Source: Paracoccaceae bacterium (lineage in GTDB: Bacteria; Pseudomonadota; Alphaproteobacteria; Rhodobacterales; Rhodobacteraceae). From it: DNA of 64,000 bases. Below the pieces are notes generated by a model, which worked only from the letters and a program-made list of their open reading frames with translations, made no database searches and was not told the origin of the DNA. A program made the position numbers and the translations under genes. Positions within the stretch are counted from its first letter, which is position 1; each line of letters begins with the position of its first letter. Below, piece after piece: positions 27,586-36,000 of the stretch. The DNA lies in assembly GCA_016938875.1 (NCBI GenBank), contig JAFGTV010000010.1, forward strand, positions 1 through 64,000. Reading direction: 5' to 3'.

Positions 27586-28008
27586 ATGGCCATTCAACGC
27601 ACCTTCTCGATCATCAAGCCCGACGCGACCGCCCGCAACCTGACCGGCGCGATCAACGCCAAGCTGGAGGCCGCCGGCCTGCGAATCATCGCGCAAAAGC
27701 GCATTCACCTGAGCAAGGCCCAGGCCGGCGTGTTCTATGCCGTGCACAGCGCGCGCCCGTTCTATGACGAGCTGTGCGAATTCATGGCCTCGGCCCCGAT
27801 CGTGGTGCAGGTGCTGGAAGGTGAAGACGCGATCGCGAAGAATCGCGAAGTGATGGGCGCCACCAACCCCGCCGAGGCTGCCGATGGCACCATCCGCAAG
27901 GAATTCGCCCTGTCGATCGGGGAAAACTCGGTCCACGGCTCGGACGCCGAAGATACCGCCAAGGAAGAAATCGCCTATTTCTTCTCCGGTCTCGAACTGG
28001 TGGGCTGA
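27586..28008 (+). CDS. ndk: Nucleoside diphosphate kinase
   Basis: Ndk transfers the gamma phosphate between nucleoside triphosphates and diphosphates through a phosphohistidine, balancing NTP and dNTP pools. The 140-residue protein starts [18 protein letters not shown] and has the active-site histidine H117 in [10 protein letters not shown], with the usual substrate residues K11, Y51 and R104. The length is standard. A rho-independent terminator follows 41 bases after the stop, so it is transcribed alone. Confidence 0.97.
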   Translation: MAIQRTFSIIKPDATARNLTGAINAKLEAAGLRIIAQKRIHLSKAQAGVFYAVHSARPFYDELCEFMASAPIVVQVLEGEDAIAKNREVMGATNPAEAADGTIRKEFALSIGENSVHGSDAEDTAKEEIAYFFSGLELVG

Positions 28009-28048
28009 CGCAGCGCGGGGGGAATCACCCCCCGAGCGTGACGCATTT

Positions 28049-28079
28049 GGGGGCCGTTCCGATGGGACGGCCCCTTTTT
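28049..28079 (+). terminator. Rho-independent terminator of ndk
   Basis: GGGGGCCGT and ACGGCCCC form the stem, with TTTTT directly after it. The sequence just past the T-run reads GTGCGAGTC, the same nine bases that follow the terminator at 49645-49671. Confidence 0.85.
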
Positions 28080-28087
28080 CGTGCGAG

Positions 28088-28198
28088 TCAGATGCTGGCC
28101 CAGTCGGAAAACACCACGCCTTTTTGCGGTGTGGGCCGGGGGTGGGCGGCGTCCTTGGGCGGCGCGGGGCGCGGGGTTTGGGGGAGTGCGGTGGCCAT
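28088..28198 (-). CDS. Possible 36-residue proline-rich protein
   Basis: A short open frame starting ATG 28198, with CAGGA about eight bases upstream, encodes an alanine/proline-rich chain ending KGVVFSDWASI. The composition is low complexity up to the last ten residues, which look like a defined C-terminal motif. I have no family for it. The evidence is only frame, ribosome binding site and a plausible end. It lies in an otherwise gene-free 486-base stretch (28009-28494); the rest of that stretch holds the ndk terminator and the hairpin at 28445-28475, and I see nothing else in it. Confidence 0.3.
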   Translation of the reverse strand: MATALPQTPRPAPPKDAAHPRPTPQKGVVFSDWASI

Positions 28199-28444
28199 CG
28201 GCGGTGTCCTGATCTGATTCTGCCTCGGGGTGCGACCTCTTTGCGGGCCTCCCCACGGCCATCGGGCGCGCGAAACGCGGCGGCGGACTGGCGGGAATGT
28301 GGCGAAAACGTGGCGTTGCGGCCAGGCCACAGGGCGATTCCCTGTCCGTGCCGGGGCCGATCCGTGGCCGCGGCGGGCGCGTCCATGTCATGTCTTTCGG
28401 GGGAAGGGGGGGGCGGCCGCTGTGCAGGGCCCCGAAACGCGCAA

Positions 28445-28475
28445 CGCCCGCGCAGCCCTCGGGCCGGCGCGGGCG
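28445..28475 (-). terminator. Hairpin behind the puc-divergent repeat-protein gene
   Basis: A perfect 9-bp stem, CGCCCGCGC at 28445-28453 with GCGCGGGCG at 28467-28475, lies about 20 bases past the stop of the gene at 28495-28812. The following minus-strand bases have only a weak T-content, so termination strength is uncertain. Confidence 0.5.
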
Positions 28476-28494
28476 CCTCATGAGGTGGGGTCGA

Positions 28495-28812
28495 TCAGAC
28501 CGATTCGGCGTAGTAGGCGCGGTCCGACAGCAGGGCCCAGCCCATGCGCGAGGACAGCGGGGTCGGATCGCTGGTCTTCAGCTCGGTTTTCGAGGGGGTC
28601 TCGTTGAGCAGCGGCCAGTTCATCTGCTTGGACAGCGGCGTCGGGTTGTCGGTCATCAGTTCGGTGCGCGACTTGTTTTCCGACAGCAGCTTGAAGCCCA
28701 GCATGTCAGAGAACGGCGTGACGCTGCCGGACCCGTCGAATTTCATGTCCGTCAGGACCCGATCTTTGCTGGCGAGCTTGGGAAGCCAGTCGTCCCAGAT
28801 ATAGCGTGTCAT
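28495..28812 (-). CDS. Small protein of three 26-residue repeats, divergent from pucBA
   Basis: A 105-residue soluble-looking protein starting at ATG 28812 behind a strong GGAGGT. After an N-terminal MTRYIWDDWLPKLASKDRV comes a unit repeated at an exact 26-residue period from residues 32, 58 and 84: TPFSDMLGFKLLSE, TPLSKQMNWPLLNE and TPLSSRMGWALLSD, the first two followed by a (R/K)TEL. There is no signal peptide or membrane helix. It is transcribed away from pucBA out of the same 413-base control region, so a role in LH2 antenna assembly or regulation is a fair guess. PucE, the small LH2-associated protein of Rhodobacter capsulatus, is one candidate I cannot confirm. The gene is almost certainly real: strong start signal, structured repeats, downstream hairpin. 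Confidence 0.8.
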   Translation of the reverse strand: MTRYIWDDWLPKLASKDRVLTDMKFDGSGSVTPFSDMLGFKLLSENKSRTELMTDNPTPLSKQMNWPLLNETPSKTELKTSDPTPLSSRMGWALLSDRAYYAESV

Positions 28813-28907
28813 ATTACCTCCAGGTTTTTGATTCCGCGTCGTCGTCGTTCGGAGCGATGCTCTTTGCGGGCCCGACGAGAACGGCAAATTGCGGTTAGGC
28901 ACACCCC

Positions 28908-28936
28908 ATTACCCCACCGCGGAATGCAAAATTCAA
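28908..28936 (-). promoter_or_regulatory. Candidate promoter of the repeat-protein gene
   Basis: On the minus strand TTGAAT (28931-28936) and GGTAAT (28908-28913) are 17 bases apart, each with four of six consensus bases. They would start a transcript with a leader of about 90 nt before the ATG at 28812. Confidence 0.35.
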
Positions 28937-28986
28937 GAGTCCTGACCGTCGCAGGGTAAAATTCACGCAATCATGCCGCGCCGGGG

Positions 28987-29090
28987 TGTCGCGGATGTCG
29001 CATTGCCCGGTCTTGGATCGAAATGTCGCACGATTTGGGGGGTGTGTAAGGCTGCGTTGACATTGCCAACGTCAAGTTAATGTGACATCG
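28987..29090 (+). promoter_or_regulatory. puc control region with PpsR/CrtJ operator
   Basis: TGT-N12-ACA, the PpsR/CrtJ recognition pattern, is exact at 29045-29062 (TGTAAGGCTGCGTTGACA). Its right arm overlaps a consensus -35 TTGACA at 29057-29062; a weak -10 (TAATGT, 29078-29083, spacing 15) follows. Binding there would block the promoter, as expected for aerobic/light repression of antenna genes. Upstream, TGTCGC occurs three times (28987, 28996, 29024); GTCGC is a common half-site of RegA/PrrA, so these may be activator sites. The remaining bases to pucB at 29226 form a leader of roughly 130 nt. Confidence 0.65.
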
Positions 29091-29225
29091 TTTGGTGGTG
29101 ACGATGCTGGCCCGGAAGTGCCGCGAACGAGTTCGAGGAACAAAGTTTCCGGTCTGCCATTGTCGACAACTGAGTGCAGGATTTGCACGAAACACAGTCG
29201 AAAACCATATTGGGGAGACGACAAT

Positions 29226-29381
29226 ATGACTGACGATATGGACAAAGTCTGGCCGACCGGTCTGACGCTTGCCGAAGCCGAAGAGGTGCACAAGCAACTC
29301 ATCGACGGTACCCGTGTGTTTGGCGCCATCGCGCTGTTCGCACACTTCCTGGCCGCCATCGCTACGCCGTGGCTCGGCTAA
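29226..29381 (+). CDS. pucB: Light-harvesting complex 2 beta polypeptide
   Basis: PucB is the 51-residue beta apoprotein of the peripheral antenna. It starts [25 protein letters not shown] and ends [14 protein letters not shown], almost the Rhodobacter PucB pattern. H40 ligates a B850 bacteriochlorophyll and H22 lies near the cytoplasmic interface, with one membrane helix between. GGGGAGA is the ribosome binding site. It is followed 18 bases later by pucA with its own AAGGAGG, so both are translated strongly from one mRNA. Confidence 0.97.
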   Translation: MTDDMDKVWPTGLTLAEAEEVHKQLIDGTRVFGAIALFAHFLAAIATPWLG

Positions 29382-29399
29382 TCAAGGAGGATCAGAGAT

Positions 29400-29594
29400 A
29401 TGAACAACGCAAAAATGTGGCTGGTCGTTAAACCGACCGTTGGTATCCCGGTGTTCTTGAGCGCCGTTGCTATCAGCTCGTTCCTGGTTCACCTGATGCT
29501 GGTGCTCAACACCGGCTGGATGGGCGACTACTACAAGGGCGCCGCCGCCGAAGAGGCTGCTCTGGTGACCACCACGGACACCATCTACTCGTAA
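29400..29594 (+). CDS. pucA: Light-harvesting complex 2 alpha polypeptide
   Basis: PucA is the alpha apoprotein pairing with PucB; 64 residues starting MNNAKMWLVVKPTVGIPVFL, one membrane helix, H31 as B850 ligand. Tyr44 and Tyr45 are both present; aromatic hydrogen-bond donors at these positions favour an 850-nm rather than 820-nm band. The C-terminal tail is longer than in Rhodobacter sphaeroides (54 residues) and ends with a Thr-rich segment. The start follows AAGGAGG by nine bases. An LH1 (puf) identity is rejected because the N-terminal LVVKPTVGIP is LH2-type and no reaction-centre genes follow. Confidence 0.96.
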   Translation: MNNAKMWLVVKPTVGIPVFLSAVAISSFLVHLMLVLNTGWMGDYYKGAAAEEAALVTTTDTIYS

Positions 29595-29623
29595 GCCCTT
29601 CGGCCCGAGTAAGTTCAACAACG

Positions 29624-29655
29624 GCGAAGGCCGGGGCGGATGCCTCGGCCTTCGC
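29624..29655 (+). terminator. Intercistronic hairpin between pucA and pucC
   Basis: Arms 29624-29636 and 29643-29655 (GCGAAGGCCGGGG with CCTCGGCCTTCGC) form 13 pairs with a single G-U and a six-base loop. There is no T-run. In puc and puf operons such stems protect the short antenna mRNA from 3' decay and keep pucC at a lower level. Confidence 0.7.
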
Positions 29656-29756
29656 GCCCCGGTTCGCCCCGCTGGGACGCGGACCATTGGAAACGCGCCC
29701 CTGCGGGCTGCCAGGACATGGTGCAAGATCCTTGCGCTGTGTGGAGTCGTGACCGC

Positions 29757-31160
29757 ATGAACCGTCTGAGCAAGATGACCATCCAGGGGATCGCGACCCT
29801 GGGTCCGAAATTCCTGCCCTTTGCCGATGCCGCCAGCGATGATCTGCCGTTGCGCCGCCTGCTGCGCCTGGCGTTTTTCCAGGTTTCGGTCGGTATGGCG
29901 CTGGTGCTGCTGGTCGGCACGCTGAACCGGGTGATGATCGTCGAGCTTGAGGTGCCTGCCTCGCTTGTCGGTGTGATGATTTCCCTGCCGCTGCTGTTTG
30001 CGCCGTTTCGCGCGCTGATCGGGTTCAAGTCCGACACCCACCGCTCTGCGCTGGGGTGGCGCCGGGTGCCGTTCATCTGGAAGGGCACGCTGCTGCAATG
30101 GGGCGGATTCGCGATCATGCCCTTCGCGCTGATCGTGCTGTCGGGCCAGGAATATGCCGCCAACGCCCCGGAATGGATCGGTCTGCTGAGTGCGGCGGTT
30201 TCGTTTCTGCTGGTGGGCGCGGGGGTGCACACCGTGCAGACCGTGGGCCTGGCGCTGGCCACCGACCTGGCCCCGCGCGAGGATCAGCCCAACGTCGTGG
30301 GGCTGATGTATGTGATGCTGCTGGTGGGCATGATCATCAGCGCGCTGCTTTTCGGGGTGCTGCTGGAGGATTTCTATCACGCCAAGCTGATCAAGGTGAT
30401 CCAGGGGGCCGCCGTGGCGACGCTGGTGTTCAACATCATGGCCCTGTGGAAGATGGAGGCGCGCGATCGTGCCCGTGCGGTGCCCAATCCCGATGGCGAT
30501 CCCAGCTTTGGCGAGGCCTGGGCGCTGTTCATGCGTGGCGCCAACGCGACGCGGCTGTTGTGGGTGATCGGGCTGGGAACGATGGGCTTTGGCCTGGCCG
30601 ATGTGCTGCTGGAACCTTACGGCGGGCAGGTGCTGGGGATGAGCGTGTCCTCGACCACGCGGCTGACGGCGACGCTGGCCGGGGGCAGCCTGGTGGGCTT
30701 TGCCTGGGCGTCGCGGGTGCTGAGCCGGGGCGCGGATCCGATGGTGATGGCGGGCTGGGGCGCGATGATCGGCCTGCCGGCCTTTGCCGCGATCACGTTT
30801 TCGGCGACGCTGCAATCGGAATGGATTTTCGTGCTGGGCACGCTTTTGGCGGGCTATGGCGCGGGGCTCTTCGGCCATGGCACGCTGACCGCCACCATGC
30901 GCGCGGCGCCCAAGGAACAGGTCGGCCTGGCACTGGGGGCCTGGGGCGCGGTGCAGGCCACGGCGGCGGGGGCGGCGATCGCCCTGGGCGGGGTGATGCG
31001 CGATTTGATCCTGATTTCGCCGATCGGCGGGATGTTCGGCGCGGCGACGCCCTATTTCTTTGTCTATGCGCTGGAATTCGGGCTGCTCGGCCTGACCATG
31101 GTCGTCGTTTATCCTTTGATCGCGCACAAGGTCTTTGGCGCCGCCGACCGCCAGGGCTGA
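29757..31160 (+). CDS. pucC: LH2 assembly protein PucC (bacteriochlorophyll carrier family)
   Basis: PucC is a 467-residue inner-membrane protein with about twelve helices, of the BCH2/PucC/LhaA branch of the major facilitator superfamily. It is needed for assembly of LH2 and is thought to deliver or shepherd bacteriochlorophyll. The sequence begins MNRLSKMTIQGIATLGPKFLPFADAASDDLP and shows LLVGTLNRVMIVELEVPASLVG and FRALIGFKSDTHRSALGWRRVP, conserved in the family. Its place directly behind pucBA makes PucC more likely than its puf- or puh-linked paralogue LhaA. The alternative start M7 is possible. Confidence 0.92.
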   Translation: MNRLSKMTIQGIATLGPKFLPFADAASDDLPLRRLLRLAFFQVSVGMALVLLVGTLNRVMIVELEVPASLVGVMISLPLLFAPFRALIGFKSDTHRSALGWRRVPFIWKGTLLQWGGFAIMPFALIVLSGQEYAANAPEWIGLLSAAVSFLLVGAGVHTVQTVGLALATDLAPREDQPNVVGLMYVMLLVGMIISALLFGVLLEDFYHAKLIKVIQGAAVATLVFNIMALWKMEARDRARAVPNPDGDPSFGEAWALFMRGANATRLLWVIGLGTMGFGLADVLLEPYGGQVLGMSVSSTTRLTATLAGGSLVGFAWASRVLSRGADPMVMAGWGAMIGLPAFAAITFSATLQSEWIFVLGTLLAGYGAGLFGHGTLTATMRAAPKEQVGLALGAWGAVQATAAGAAIALGGVMRDLILISPIGGMFGAATPYFFVYALEFGLLGLTMVVVYPLIAHKVFGAADRQG

Positions 31161-31235
31161 GTGCGATCACATCTGCGCCGGAGCGCTTTCACCCGGCGCG
31201 GTCATGGCCCATTATGGCCCCCAAGGGGGCGTCTC

Positions 31236-33029
31236 TTGGGCAAATCGATTCTTACTCCGATCCTGGCCGCGTGGGTGGTCTGTCTTGCGGTGGCACAGCC
31301 TGCCGCGGCGACCGATGCGCGGCTGACGGCCCCCGGGGCCCCGGACGGGCTGAAGGATGCGCTGCGGGCCGCCTCGCTCAGCCTGGTGGCGGTCGAGGCC
31401 GAGGATGCGACACCCCAGGATATCCTGGCCGCCGCGCGGGCCGATTATGCCCGGCTGATCGGTGCGCTTTATGCGCAGGGCTATTACGGCCCGGTGATCC
31501 ACATCCGGCTGGACGGGCGCGAGGCGGCCGATATCGCCCCGCTCTCGGTGCCCGCACGAATCGCGCGGGTCGAGATCGCGGTCGATCCCGGCGCGCCGTT
31601 CGCCTTTGCCCGCGCCCAGATCGGGCCGCTGGCCCCCGGTACCGCGTTGCCAGAGGGGTTCGCGCCGGGCCAACGCGCGCGTAGCACCGCGATCCGCGAT
31701 GCCGCCCAGGCGGGCGTGACCGGGTGGCGCGCGGCGAGCCATGCCAAGGCCCGCGTCGCCGCGCAGCGCCTGACCGCCGATCACCCCCGCGCCACGCTGG
31801 ATGCGGTTCTGGATCTGGATCCGGGCCCGTCGGTGGTGTTCGGGGATCTGCTGATCGAGGGCACCAGCGCGGTGCGCCCCGAGCGGCTGCGTGCCATTGC
31901 CGGCCTGCCGCTGGGCGCGCCCTTTGATCCGGCGGCGCTGGAAACCAGTGCAACCCGGTTGCGCCGCACCGGCGCGTTCCGCTCTGTCCGGCTGGCCGAG
32001 GGCGAGACGCTGGGCCCCGACAACGGGCTGGATATCGGCCTGCGGGTTGTCGATGAAAAACCCCGCCGGTTCGGCGCCGGGATCGAGCTTTCCTCGTTGG
32101 AGGGGGGCACGCTGAGCGGGTTCTGGATGCACCGCAACCTGTTGGGCGGGGCCGAGCGGTTGCGCTTTGACGCGGGTGTCAGCGGCCTGGGTGGGTCCGA
32201 AAGTGGGGGTGTCGATTACAACCTGTCCGCCCGGTTTGACCGCCCCGCGGTGATCAACGCGGATACCGGGCTTTATGCCCAGGCCGCGCTGCAAACCCTG
32301 GACGAGCCCGACTACCGCGAGGATACCGGCCAATTCGAGGTCGGCCTGACCCACATATTTTCCGAGCGTTTGTCGGGCGAAATCGGTCTGGGGCTGCGCT
32401 ATTCGGATGTGAGCGATGATTTGGGGCGGCGCAGCATGGGCCATCTGGTGATGCCTGCACGGCTGACCTGGGACGGGCGGGACAGCGTGCTGAGCGCGCG
32501 GTCCGGGTTCTATCTGGATCTGGAGGCCTTGCCGCTGGCGGCGGTGGGCGGCGCGGCTGAAAACGGCGCGCGGCTGAGTGCCGACGCCCGGGCCTATCGC
32601 GGGCTGGGCGACCGGCTGGTGCTGGCCGGGCGGCTGCAACTGGGCTCGATCATCGGGGCCAGTGCGGATGGCGTGCCGCCGGACCTGTTGTTCTTTTCGG
32701 GCGGCGGCGGCACCGTGCGCGGCCAGCCCTATCAATCGCTTGCGGTCGAATTGGGCAGTGGCGATCGGATCGGCGGGCGCGCCTTTCTGGGCCTGTCGGG
32801 CGAGGCACGGGTCGATTTGCGCGGGGCGCTTGGCATGGTGGCCTTTGCCGATGCCGGCTATATCGGCGAGGGGTCGCTGGGCGGGTCGGGCGACTGGCAT
32901 GCCGGGGCCGGGCTGGGCCTGCGCTATGACACCGGGATCGGGCCTATACGCCTGGACCTGGCCGTGCCGGTGCGGGGCAATACCGGTGACGGGATGCAGA
33001 TCTATATCGGCATAGGGCAGGCCTTTTGA
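31236..33029 (+). CDS. tamA: Omp85-family outer-membrane translocase TamA
   Basis: TamA, with TamB, forms the translocation and assembly module for outer-membrane proteins. The 597-residue precursor begins at TTG 31236, seven bases after AAGGGGG, with a signal peptide ending in AVAQPAAA. POTRA-type domains cover about residues 30-270 (GDLLIEGTSAVRPERLRAIAGL is a typical POTRA strand-helix), then a 16-strand barrel with the Omp85 VRG motif at 494-496 (GGGGTVRGQPY) and a terminal phenylalanine. The stop overlaps the tamB start (TGATG). The GTG at 31161 is in frame but would precede the signal peptide with a charged stretch. Confidence 0.92.
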   Translation: MGKSILTPILAAWVVCLAVAQPAAATDARLTAPGAPDGLKDALRAASLSLVAVEAEDATPQDILAAARADYARLIGALYAQGYYGPVIHIRLDGREAADIAPLSVPARIARVEIAVDPGAPFAFARAQIGPLAPGTALPEGFAPGQRARSTAIRDAAQAGVTGWRAASHAKARVAAQRLTADHPRATLDAVLDLDPGPSVVFGDLLIEGTSAVRPERLRAIAGLPLGAPFDPAALETSATRLRRTGAFRSVRLAEGETLGPDNGLDIGLRVVDEKPRRFGAGIELSSLEGGTLSGFWMHRNLLGGAERLRFDAGVSGLGGSESGGVDYNLSARFDRPAVINADTGLYAQAALQTLDEPDYREDTGQFEVGLTHIFSERLSGEIGLGLRYSDVSDDLGRRSMGHLVMPARLTWDGRDSVLSARSGFYLDLEALPLAAVGGAAENGARLSADARAYRGLGDRLVLAGRLQLGSIIGASADGVPPDLLFFSGGGGTVRGQPYQSLAVELGSGDRIGGRAFLGLSGEARVDLRGALGMVAFADAGYIGEGSLGGSGDWHAGAGLGLRYDTGIGPIRLDLAVPVRGNTGDGMQIYIGIGQAF

Positions 33030-36000
33030 TGCGTATCGTCTTGGCCTTCTTGTTGTTTTTTGCCGCGGTCCTGCCGGTGTCGGCCCAGCAAGATGACGAC
33101 GGCGGCAGCGCGCTGGAACGGTTCCTCGAGGAGCGTTTATCCGGTGCGGGCCGTGCGGTCACGATCACCGGGTTTCAGGGCGCGCTGTCCTCGCGCGCCA
33201 CGATCGACGAACTCAGCATCGCCGATGCCGATGGCGTGTGGATCACCCTCAAGGGGGCGGTGTTGGACTGGTCGCGCGCCGCGCTCTTGAAAGGGCGGGT
33301 CGAGGTGGCCGAACTTTCGGCTGACGAGATCGTCCTGACGCGCCTGCCCAGCAAAGGCGCGGCCCCCGCGCTGGACCAGGCCGAGGCGCAACCCTTTGCG
33401 CTGCCGGATCTGCCGGTGTCGATCCAGATCGACCGCGTGCGCACCGCCCGTCTGGAGCTGGGCGCCGCGGTCCTGGGACAGGCGGCGGTGCTGCAACTGG
33501 ATGGGGCGCTCAGCCTGGCGGGCGGGGCGGGACAGGCCCGGCTGGTGGCGACCCGCAGCGACGCGGCGGGCCGGTTCAGCCTGGCGGCCAGCTATGCCAA
33601 CGACACCCGCGACCTGGCGCTGGATCTGGCACTGTCCGAGGCGGCGGGCGGGCTGTTGTCCGGGGCGCTGGACCTGCCCGGCGCCCCCCCGCTGGAGGCC
33701 ACGCTCAAGGGCGCGGGGCCGCTGTCGGCCTTTGCCGCCGAGCTGATGCTAAGCTCTGCCGGGCAACAGCGCCTGACCGCCCGCCTGACCCTGCGTGAGC
33801 CCGAGGACGCGCCGGGCACCAGCCGCTTTGCGTTGGCGGCTTCGGGCGATCTGGCGCCGTTGGTCGCGCCGCGCCTTCGGCCGTTTTTCGGCGACAGCTC
33901 GCGGCTGGAGCTGACCGGCGCACGGCGCGGCGATGGCGGGCTGGCGGTGGACACGCTGGCGCTGGTCACCGGCGCATTGCGGCTGGAGGGGACATTGGCC
34001 CTGGCCCCAACGGGCCTGCCCGAGCGGGTCGCGCTGACCGGGCGGCTGTCGGGGCCGGTCGCGCTGCCCTTGGCGGGGCCGGAAACGGTGATCGGGGGCG
34101 CGGATCTGTCCGCCCAGTTCGACGCGGCCCTTGGCCAGGACTGGCAGGCCCAGGCGCAATTGGCGGGCCTGACCCGCGGCGGGCTGCGCCTGGCCCAGGC
34201 CACGCTGGGCGGGCGCGGCACGATCCAGCCCGAGGCCCCGGCGGCGCTGAGCGCCAAGGTGTCGTTCGACGCCAACGGGTTGGCCCATGACGACCCGGCC
34301 CTGGCCCGCGCCCTGGGAACGGCCATCACGGGAACGGCGGATATCGACTGGGCCGAAGGGACGCCGCTGCGCATCTCAGCGCTGCGTCTAACCGCCGGGC
34401 GCGCCCGCGCGCAGATCGACGCCACCCTGGGCACGCTGGCCGAGGGGTTGACGCTGAACGGCACGGCCACTGTCGCGCTGGACGATCTGGCGCGGCTGGC
34501 CCCGTTGGCCGGGCGGCCCCTGGGTGGCGCGGCCCAGGCGCGGGTTTCGGGGCGCTATGGTCTGCTGGACGGGATTTTCGATGTCACGCTGAACGCGGCG
34601 ACGCGCGATCTGGTCACCGGCAGGGCGCGGCTCGATGCGCTGCTGGCGGGGCCGGGCACGCTGACCCTCGCCGCCGAGCGCGGCCCCGCGGGCACGTCCC
34701 TGCGCGCGCTTGAGGTGCGAACAGCCGGGCTGAGCCTGACGGCGGGGGGCGATCTTTCGACCGCGGCGGGGGGGCTGACGCTGACCGGCACGGTGCCTGA
34801 TCTGTCGCGGATAGATGCCGGGATGACCGGCCCCGGCACCGTGGCGGCCAACGTCGCCTGGCAGGCCGATGGCCGGCTGCGTCTGGACCGTTTGACGGCC
34901 ACGGGCGCGGGCGCCACGCTACAGGCCAGCGGCGCGATCAGCCCTGCCGACCCGACCCTGCCCGCCGAAGGGCAACTGCACCTGCAAGCCCAGGCGTTGT
35001 CGGCGTTTTCAGGGCTGGCCGGGCGGCGCCTGTCGGGGGCCATGGATGCCACGCTGAGCGGGCGGGGCGCGCTCCGTGGCGATTTCGACGCGACGCTCAG
35101 CGCCAAGGGCCAGGGGCTGGCGCTGGGGATCGCGCGGCTGGACGGGGTGATCCGGGGCGACAGTTCGGTGGCGGTTTCGGGGGCGCGCAGCGGGGGGGAC
35201 TATGTGCTGCGGGCGCTGGATGTGACGACGCCGCAATTGCGCCTCAGCGCGACAGATGCCGGTGGCGGCGCGCTGGATCTGTCGGGGCGGCTGGCCGACC
35301 TGGCGCTGGTCGCACCGGGCTTTCCCGGCCCGCTCAGCCTCAGCGGGCGGGCAACACCCCAGGGAGAGGCCTGGCAACTGGCGCTGGAGGCCACGGGGCC
35401 GGGCGATACCACCGCGCGTATCGCAGGCAGCCTGGCGCGCAACGGGCAAACCGCGGATCTGTCCGTGCAGGGCGTGGCCCCCTTGGCGCTGGCCAACGGC
35501 TTTATCGCGCCGCGCAGCCTGGACGGGCGCGCGCGCTATGACCTGCGGCTGCGCGGGCCGCTGGCCCTGGCGTCGCTGTCGGGGCAGGTCACGACCGATG
35601 GCGGCCGGTTGTCGGCCCCCAAGCTGGGGCTGGCGCTGAGCGATCTGGGCGGGCGTGTCGATCTGGCGGGCGGGCAGGCCCGGCTGGCGCTGACCGGCAC
35701 GCTGGGCGGCGGCCGGGTAGAGCTCTCTGGCCCGGTCACGCTGACATCCCCCTTCCAAGGGGATCTGTCCCTGCGGCTGGTGCGGGCGGCGCTGCGCGAC
35801 CCTCAGCTTTACGACACCACGCTGGACGGTCAGCTGTCGATCGCCGGACCGCTGACCGGCGGTGCGCTGATTTCGGGCGAGATCGCCTTGGGCCGGACCG
35901 AGGTTCTGGTCCCCTCGGGCGGGGCGGGTGCGTCCGGGGCGATCCCCCAGATCACCCACCGTGGCGCCCCGGCTGCGGTGCAGGCCACGCGCGCCCGCGC

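Noticed and set aside
29226-29594. LH1 (pufBA) instead of LH2
   Set aside because: Peptide sequences match PucB/PucA, the next gene is pucC, and no pufL/pufM follows.
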